The notes beneath the pieces were generated by a model. The model did no database searches. It worked only from the letters and a program-made list of their open reading frames with translations, and had not been told where the DNA came from. The translations under genes were made by a program, and so were the position numbers. Shown in pieces: positions 31,331 to 36,335 of a DNA stretch of 36,335 bases; the stretch's first letter is position 1, and every line of letters begins with the position of its first letter. The stretch comes from Streptomyces griseorubiginosus (GTDB lineage Bacteria; Actinomycetota; Actinomycetes; Streptomycetales; Streptomycetaceae): assembly GCF_017614965.1 (NCBI RefSeq), contig NZ_WVUG01000058.1, positions 1 to 36,335 of the forward strand, written 5' to 3'.

Positions 31331-31383
31331 CGGGCGCCGGCACGGCTTCACTGTTCCGGGTGCCGACCGGCGTCAGGCGCCCG
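31331..31383 (+). terminator. nested stem-loop terminator
   Basis: Directly after the stop codon, CGGGCGCC pairs with GGCGCCCG (31376-31383). Inside, CGGCAC pairs with GTGCCG. No U-tract follows. It probably ends or attenuates the dioxygenase-SDR-dehydrogenase transcript. Confidence 0.45.
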
Positions 31384-31453
31384 GAACACCCTCGCGTCTC
31401 TCCCCGTATGAGCAAGGGATGGATCACGTCCCGCCTACCGAGGAGCGACGACC

Positions 31454-32746
31454 ATGAACCCCGGCCAGCAGCCGATGTCCCCGCCGTACGAAGGCACCGC
31501 CCGGCACCGCAGCGCGGTGGTCGTCGGCGCCGGACCGAGCGGCCTCGCGATCGCCCGGGAACTGGAGCGCGCCGGGCACCGCGTGACCGTGCTGGAGGAG
31601 CAGGACACCGTGGCCGGGAAGTGCCACAGCGTCGACGTCGACGGGCACGCCTACGACCTCGGCGGCCACATCTGCACCCCCATGTACGAGCGGACCGCCA
31701 AGCTGGTGGCCGAGCTGGGCGTCGAGACCGAGCGCACCAGCCGCTACCGCGTCCTCGACGCCGAGGGCAGCGAGGCCGCCCGGCAGGCCATGGCGTTCCT
31801 GCGCGACGACGCCCTCCCGCGCTACCGGGCCCTGCGCGCACGGGAGTTCCCGCACATCGCCGAACCCGGGCTCGCCCACTCCGCCCGGGCCCTGGCCGCC
31901 CCGGTCGGCGCATGGCTGGCCGAGCACGGACTGCGGTCCATGGCCGAGTCGTTCGGCACCGGGTACACGGCCGCCGGGTACGGCTATCTCGACGACGACG
32001 TGCCGGCGTTGTACTTCGTCAAGTACGCCGAGATGACCGGGCTGTTGTCCAGTAGGCCCCAACTCCTGGGCCATGCGGGCGCGTTCACCGTCGTGGGCGG
32101 GTTCGGCGCACTGTGGCGGCGGGTCGCCGACGAGCTGAAGGACGTGCGGTGCGGGGTGCGCGTGGTGGCGGTCGAGCGGCACGCCGAGGGGGTACGGGTG
32201 CACACCGACTCCGGGCCGGTGTCGGCGGACGCGCTGGTGCTGGCCGTCCCGCTGGACCGGATCCTGCCGGTCCTGGACGCCACCGAGGAGGAGCGCGACC
32301 TCGCCGGACGCGTCCGCTCCAACGCCTACCACACCACCCTCGCCTCCGCCCCGGGCCTGCCCGAGGACGCCTTCTACTTCCTCGGCCGGCACACCGCGAG
32401 CCGCGAGGCGATGGGCCACTGCGTCTCGTACCACCACCGCTACCCGGGCAGCGACGTGCGGACGTTCTACTCCTACGGCCGTCCCGAGAAGGTATCCGCG
32501 CTGCTGCGCGAGGACGTCGCCGCCCTCGGCGGGCGGCTGGAGCAGGTGCATCTGCGGCGCGCGTGGGCGTTCATGCCGCACTTCGGCAGCGCCGACCTCG
32601 CCGACGGCGCTCTGGACCGGCTGGAGGCGCTGCAGGGCCGGGCGAACACGTACCACGTGGGCGGTCTGCCCGCCTTCGAGCTGATCGAGTCCACGGTGGC
32701 CCACGCCCAGGACCTCGCCCGCCGGCACTTCCCACCGGCACACTGA
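31454..32746 (+). CDS. FAD-dependent amine oxidase/phytoene desaturase-like oxidoreductase
   Basis: This 430-residue flavoprotein has an N-terminal FAD-binding motif VVVGAGPSGLAIARELERAG (residues 22-41), an Asp/Glu-type end at VLEEQDTVAGK, and LGGHICTP, which corresponds to the GG-rich second FAD contact. The C-terminal GGLPAFELIESTVAHAQDLAR fits the FAD-closing segment of the amine oxidase family. The substrate is unknown. ATG 31454 has GAGGAG upstream. It lies between two MocA-type genes on the same strand. Confidence 0.85.
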   Translation: MNPGQQPMSPPYEGTARHRSAVVVGAGPSGLAIARELERAGHRVTVLEEQDTVAGKCHSVDVDGHAYDLGGHICTPMYERTAKLVAELGVETERTSRYRVLDAEGSEAARQAMAFLRDDALPRYRALRAREFPHIAEPGLAHSARALAAPVGAWLAEHGLRSMAESFGTGYTAAGYGYLDDDVPALYFVKYAEMTGLLSSRPQLLGHAGAFTVVGGFGALWRRVADELKDVRCGVRVVAVERHAEGVRVHTDSGPVSADALVLAVPLDRILPVLDATEEERDLAGRVRSNAYHTTLASAPGLPEDAFYFLGRHTASREAMGHCVSYHHRYPGSDVRTFYSYGRPEKVSALLREDVAALGGRLEQVHLRRAWAFMPHFGSADLADGALDRLEALQGRANTYHVGGLPAFELIESTVAHAQDLARRHFPPAH

Positions 32747-32780
32747 ACCCGCAGCAACGGATCAAGGAGGCACACCCGTC

Positions 32781-33803
32781 ATGAGCGAAGCGGTCGCGGA
32801 ACCCCTGCGCATCGGCGTCCTGGGCGCCGCGCGGATCACCGAGCGCGCCCTGATCGACCCGGCCCGCGCCGCCGGGCACCGCCTCGTCGCGGTGGCCGCC
32901 CGCGACCGGTCCCGCGCCGAGGCCTTCGCCGCCGACCACGGCGTGGAGCGGGTCGTGGACTCCTACGCCGACCTGCTCGCCGACCCCGAGGTCGAGGTCG
33001 TCTACAACCCGCTCGCCAACGGCATGCACGGCCCGTGGAACCTCGCCGCCCTCGCGGCCGGCAAGCACGTCCTGAGCGAGAAGCCGTCGGCGAGCAACGC
33101 CGAGGAGGCCACCGAGGTGCGGGAGGCGGCCGCGAAGGCCGGGACGGTGTTCATGGAGGCCTTCCACTACCTCTTCCACCCCGTCACCCGGCGCCTGCAC
33201 GAGATCGTGGAGAGCGGCGAGATCGGCGAGCTGCGCCGGGTGGAGACGCTGGTCGCGATCCCCGCTCCCCCGGACACCGACCCCCGCTGGTCCCTCGCCC
33301 TCGCGGGCGGCGCCGTGATGGACCTGGGCTGCTACAGCCTGCACGCCGTGCGGATGCTGGCCCCCTGGGCGGGCGGCGCCCCGCGCCTGGTCTCCGCGCG
33401 GGGCGGCGAACGGGCGGGGGCGCCGGGCGTCGACGAGTGGCTGGACGCCGAGCTGGAGTTCCCGGGAGGGGCGACCGGCTCGGCCCGTTGTCACATGGCG
33501 TACGACGAGCTGGAGATGAGCTGCCGGATCGTCGGCACCGAGGGCGAGGTGAGCGCCCCGAACTTCGTGCTGCCGCAGCTGGACGACCGGGTGGTGGTCC
33601 GGTCGGCGCGGGGCGAGCGGACCGAGCGGCTGGGCACCCGGTCCTCGTACACGTACCAGCTGGAGGCGTTCGCGGCGCGGGTGCGCGGCGGTGCCCCGCT
33701 GCCGCTGGGTCCGCAGGACGCGGCGGCGACGATGACGCTGATCGACGCCTGCTACCGGGCGGCGGGGTTCGAGCCGCGGCCGCGCACCGTGATCGGCGGC
33801 TGA
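32781..33803 (+). CDS. Gfo/Idh/MocA oxidoreductase, dihydrodiol/xylose dehydrogenase-like
   Basis: This 340-residue NAD(P)-dependent dehydrogenase has Rossmann start GVLGAARIT, SEKP with K101, MEAFHYLFHP, and GGAVMDLGCYSLHAVR with D181, Y185 and H188. This pattern is closer to D-xylose 1-dehydrogenase, dihydrodiol dehydrogenase and glucose-fructose oxidoreductase than to IolG. It oxidises a sugar or diol. AAGGAGG lies 10 bases before ATG 32781. The GNAT gene begins 1 base after its stop. Confidence 0.88.
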   Translation: MSEAVAEPLRIGVLGAARITERALIDPARAAGHRLVAVAARDRSRAEAFAADHGVERVVDSYADLLADPEVEVVYNPLANGMHGPWNLAALAAGKHVLSEKPSASNAEEATEVREAAAKAGTVFMEAFHYLFHPVTRRLHEIVESGEIGELRRVETLVAIPAPPDTDPRWSLALAGGAVMDLGCYSLHAVRMLAPWAGGAPRLVSARGGERAGAPGVDEWLDAELEFPGGATGSARCHMAYDELEMSCRIVGTEGEVSAPNFVLPQLDDRVVVRSARGERTERLGTRSSYTYQLEAFAARVRGGAPLPLGPQDAAATMTLIDACYRAAGFEPRPRTVIGG

Positions 33804-33804
33804 G

Positions 33805-34248
33805 ATGGGGGCCGTCATCACGCCCGCCCGGATCACCGACATCCGGCAGGTGCTGGCGGATCACGCCCGCTACTGGGGCGGGCGTGACCTGCGGGCGCTC
33901 CATCTGCTGCCGCTGGTGCACGAGTTCGGGGAGACCTGTCTCGTGGCCCGCTCGGACGAGGGCGTCCTCGGCTATCTGATCGGTTTCGTCACGCCCGGCG
34001 GCACGGGGTACGTGCATCTGGTCGCGACGCGGGACGACGCCCGGGGCGCGGGGCTGGGACGCGCGTTGTACGAGGCGTTCGCCGAGGCCGCGGGGCGGCA
34101 GGGCGCGGTACGGCTGAAGGCGATCACGTCGGTGGGCAACGAGGGCTCGATCGCCTTCCACCGCAGCCTGGGTTTCGGCGTGCGCGTCGAGGAGGAGTAC
34201 AACGGGCCCGGTCAGCCGCGGGTGGTGTTCACCCGCGCGCTCGGCTGA
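33805..34248 (+). CDS. GNAT-family N-acetyltransferase
   Basis: This 147-residue acetyltransferase has the acetyl-CoA loop RGAGLGRALYEAF (80-92) and the late NEGSIAFHRSLGF segment. It probably acetylates an amine or amino sugar. It starts 1 base after the MocA-type stop, so the two are coupled. Its 3' end overlaps the convergent inositol dehydrogenase gene by 20 bases. Confidence 0.87.
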   Translation: MGAVITPARITDIRQVLADHARYWGGRDLRALHLLPLVHEFGETCLVARSDEGVLGYLIGFVTPGGTGYVHLVATRDDARGAGLGRALYEAFAEAAGRQGAVRLKAITSVGNEGSIAFHRSLGFGVRVEEEYNGPGQPRVVFTRALG

Positions 34249-35266
34249 CCCGGTACAGCGGCGGCCGTTCCACCAGTTCCACGGGTACCCGGCCGCCGTC
34301 CTCCAGGGACCGTACGCCCGCCTCGCACACGGCCGCGACGGCGTAGCCGTCCCACACGCCGGGCCCGGTGACCTCGCCGCGGCGGGTGGCGTCGACCCAG
34401 GCCTGGACCTCGCGGTCGTAGGCGTCGGCGAAGCGTTCGACGAAGTCCTGGGCGATGGTGCCTCCCCAGCGGCCGGCCATGTTGGTGACCAGGGCGTGGC
34501 CGTCGCCGACGCGGGCCGTGCCGCGTTCACAGACCATCTCGGCCTGGACCTGGTAGCCGAAGCCGCAGTTGACGAAGATCTCGACGTCGACGACGACGCC
34601 GCCGTCGGTCTCGAACACCACGAACTGCGGGTCCTGCACCGCGTCCGGGGCGTTCGCGGAGGGGGTGGGTCGCAGCACCGTGACCGAGGTGATCTCCTGG
34701 TCCAGGAGCCAGCGGGTCACGTCCATCTCGTGCACCACGGAGTCGTTGATCAGCATCTCGCTGGTCCAGCCGGGCGGGCTGGCGACGTTGCGGTGCCGGT
34801 TGTGCAGCAGCAACGGCCGGCCCAACTGCCCTGTCTGCAGTAGGGCCTTGAGCCGCTGGTACTCGGCGTCGTAGCGCCGCATGAAGCCGACCTGGACCCG
34901 GCGGTGGCCGAGGCGCTGCTCGGCCTCCATGACGCGCAGGGCGGAGGCCGTGTCCGGGGTGAGGGGCTTCTCGCACAGCACCGGCAGATCGCGCTCCAGC
35001 GCCGCCAGCAGGGCCGCCTCGTGGGCGGGCCCCGGGGAGGCGATGAGCACGGCGTCGACGTCGGCCGCCGCCATCGCCGCGGCCGGGTCGGTGTGGGCTG
35101 TGCAGCCGTCGACGCGGGCGGCGACGGCCTTGGCGCGTTCCGCGTCGACGTCCACGACCGCACTCACCCGGGCCCCGCTGGTGACCTCCTGGATACGGCG
35201 GACATGGTCGGCGCCCATCTTCCCGGTGCCGATGACGGCGACGCGCAGCGTTTCGTGCCGGGCCAT
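34229..35266 (-). CDS. iolG: inositol 2-dehydrogenase-like Gfo/Idh/MocA protein
   Basis: This 345-residue enzyme has a Rossmann start AVIGTGKMGADHVRR, EKP with K100, VGFMRRYDAEYQRLK, and D175 and H179 in NDSVVHEMDVTRWLL. The spacing K-75-D-4-H equals that of Bacillus subtilis IolG (K97, D172, H176). It oxidises myo-inositol, or a close relative, to the 2-keto form with NAD+. It lies just downstream of an IolE-like gene on the minus strand, 19 bases apart. The symbol is by family, not proof of substrate. Confidence 0.87.
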   Translation of the reverse strand: MARHETLRVAVIGTGKMGADHVRRIQEVTSGARVSAVVDVDAERAKAVAARVDGCTAHTDPAAAMAAADVDAVLIASPGPAHEAALLAALERDLPVLCEKPLTPDTASALRVMEAEQRLGHRRVQVGFMRRYDAEYQRLKALLQTGQLGRPLLLHNRHRNVASPPGWTSEMLINDSVVHEMDVTRWLLDQEITSVTVLRPTPSANAPDAVQDPQFVVFETDGGVVVDVEIFVNCGFGYQVQAEMVCERGTARVGDGHALVTNMAGRWGGTIAQDFVERFADAYDREVQAWVDATRRGEVTGPGVWDGYAVAAVCEAGVRSLEDGGRVPVELVERPPLYRVSRARG

Positions 35267-35285
35267 GGTCGTCCCCTCCGGGTGG

Positions 35286-36188
35286 TCAGGCGCCGCAGGA
35301 CCTCAGGAACTTGCGGGTGCGCACCGCGATGGGCAGCGGCTTGTCCGGCTCGCACGGGTACATGTCCTGCTCGACGATGGCGAACAGCTCCACGCCGAGC
35401 TTCTGCGCCGCCTCCAGCACCGGCCCCAACTCCGGTACGCCGGAGGGCGGTTCGCACATCACACCGCGCGCCACGGCGGGCCCGAACGGAGTGCCCTCGG
35501 CCTGTACCCCGGCCAGGATCTCCGGGTCGACCTGCTTGAGGTGCAGATAGCCGATCCGCTCGCCGTAGGTCTCGATCAGCTTGACGCTGTCCCCGCCGCA
35601 GTAGGCGTAGTGCCCGGTGTCCAGGCACAGGTTGACCAGCTCGGAGTCGGTCGAGTCGAGGAAGCGCTCGACGTGGTCCTCGGTGTCGACGTGGGTGTCG
35701 GCGTGCGGGTGCACGACGATGTCGAGACCGTAGGCCTCCTTCACCTCGTACCCGAGCCGCTCCATGCCCTTGGTCAGGTACGCCCACTGCTCGCCGGTCA
35801 GCTCCGGCGGTTCGAGGATCTCGGCGGTCTTGTCGTCCCGCCAGAAGGACGGGATGACGACCAGGTGCCGGGCACCCATCGCCTGGGTGAGCGCGGCGAC
35901 CTGGCTGACGTGCTCCCAGGTGGCGTCCCAGACGGAGGGGCCGCGGTGCAGGCCGGTGAAGACGGTGCCGGCCGACACCTTCAGGTCCCGCTTGGCGATC
36001 TCCTCGGTGAGCCGGGCCGGGTCGGTCGGCAGATAGCCGTACGGCCCCAGCTCGATCCACGGGTAGCCGGCCTCGGCGACCTCGTCCAGGAAGCGTTCCC
36101 AGGGCACCTGCTGCGGGTCGTCCGGGAACCAGACGCCCCAGGAGTCGGGCGCCGAGCCGACGCGGATGCGGTCCAGGGCGCCGGCCAT
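35286..36188 (-). CDS. IolE-like sugar phosphate isomerase/epimerase (AP endonuclease 2 TIM barrel)
   Basis: This is a 300-residue TIM-barrel protein. It begins GSAPDSWGVWFPDDP, has WIELGPYGYLP, and shows likely metal residues H160 and H162 (VVHPHADTH), D190 (CLDTGHYAYC), H216 (YLHLKQVD) and E273 (IVEQDMYP). Relatives include IolE (2-keto-inositol dehydratase) and IolH/IolI (inosose isomerases). Being next to iolG supports a role on the keto-inositol product. ATG 36188 follows the upstream stop by 1 base. Confidence 0.86.
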   Translation of the reverse strand: MAGALDRIRVGSAPDSWGVWFPDDPQQVPWERFLDEVAEAGYPWIELGPYGYLPTDPARLTEEIAKRDLKVSAGTVFTGLHRGPSVWDATWEHVSQVAALTQAMGARHLVVIPSFWRDDKTAEILEPPELTGEQWAYLTKGMERLGYEVKEAYGLDIVVHPHADTHVDTEDHVERFLDSTDSELVNLCLDTGHYAYCGGDSVKLIETYGERIGYLHLKQVDPEILAGVQAEGTPFGPAVARGVMCEPPSGVPELGPVLEAAQKLGVELFAIVEQDMYPCEPDKPLPIAVRTRKFLRSCGA

Positions 36189-36189
36189 G

Positions 36190-36335
36190 TCAGGCCTTCC
36201 CTTCCGGACCCGCCGCGACGGGTGCGGTGAGGTCCCCCTCTTCGGGGAGTTCCTCGACGTCGACGCCGCGGACCTGGCTGAGTTCGTGTTTGAGGGCGGC
36301 GAGTTCGGCGCCGCCGGCCATGTGGTTGGTGAGTT
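36190..36335 (-). CDS. C-terminal end of a probable sugar ABC transporter ATP-binding protein (partial)
   Basis: The minus-strand frame is open from the right edge to TGA at 36190. It reads about 47 residues including LTNHMAGGAELAALKHELSQV and an acidic Pro/Ala-rich tail. NHMAGGxEL resembles the extreme C-terminus of ribose/inositol-type ABC ATPases, which would fit an inositol uptake operon. The start and all ATPase motifs are outside the window, so the call rests on this short match. Its stop is 1 base before the IolE-like start. Confidence 0.55.
   Translation of the reverse strand, partial: LTNHMAGGAELAALKHELSQVRGVDVEELPEEGDLTAPVAAGPEGKA

Overview
This is a GC-rich window of about 36 kb with the codon use and gene style of a Streptomyces-type actinomycete. 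The signs are strong third-position G/C bias, GTG starts, stop/start overlaps of the GTGA and ATGA kind, a TAGGGT -10 box leading into a leaderless gene, a SAM-IV riboswitch and actinobacterial short leader peptides. I see no phage, transposon, integrase or CRISPR.

Positions 1-9214, all minus strand, form an organosulfur or sulfur amino acid acquisition region. From right to left it holds a leader peptide and a Xi-class GST-like protein; a promoter, a SAM-IV riboswitch, a second leader peptide and a polar amino acid ABC importer with a GNAT enzyme; then a third leader peptide and three luciferase-like flavin monooxygenases. The last monooxygenase runs off the window and appears to be fused to a YceI-like domain. 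The three leader peptides share an (R)-H/A-I/V-D-L-x-R-V core, so the whole block is probably induced by sulfur or cysteine shortage.

Positions 9280-10399 hold a two-gene minus-strand operon. One gene encodes a small helical protein ending in an RHIM/BASS3-like amyloid motif. The other encodes a one-pass membrane protein that begins with a matching motif. This is the best candidate here for a little-described signalling or cell-death system.

Positions 10754-16963 hold an ABC exporter, tRNA-Pro(GGG) with a strong terminator, a DHA2-type efflux pump facing a TetR regulator with a triplet operator, an orphan BlaI-type repressor followed by what looks like the stub of its M56 protease partner, and an HSL-type esterase.

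Positions 16968-24723 hold an aromatic-acid catabolic unit. The order is gntR, galB-like hydratase, galC-like aldolase, galD-like tautomerase, type I (VOC) extradiol dioxygenase, aromatic-acid MFS importer and an alpha/beta hydrolase, with a zinc-type alcohol dehydrogenase divergent from gntR. Two promoters share a TTGTCAACAA-type GntR operator. The enzymes would take a ring-cleavage product through 4-oxalomesaconate to pyruvate and oxaloacetate. The ring-cleaving enzyme is of a different class from the known gallate dioxygenase.

Positions 24901-27095 hold small genes: a hypothetical protein, a membrane protein, a leaderless cupin and a poly-gamma-glutamate-hydrolase-like protein. Positions 27104-36335 form an inositol- or sugar-type catabolic region: a LacI regulator divergent from a phytanoyl-CoA-dioxygenase-like enzyme, an SDR, three Gfo/Idh/MocA dehydrogenases, a FAD oxidoreductase, a GNAT, an IolE-like TIM-barrel protein and the tail of what is probably a sugar ABC ATPase.
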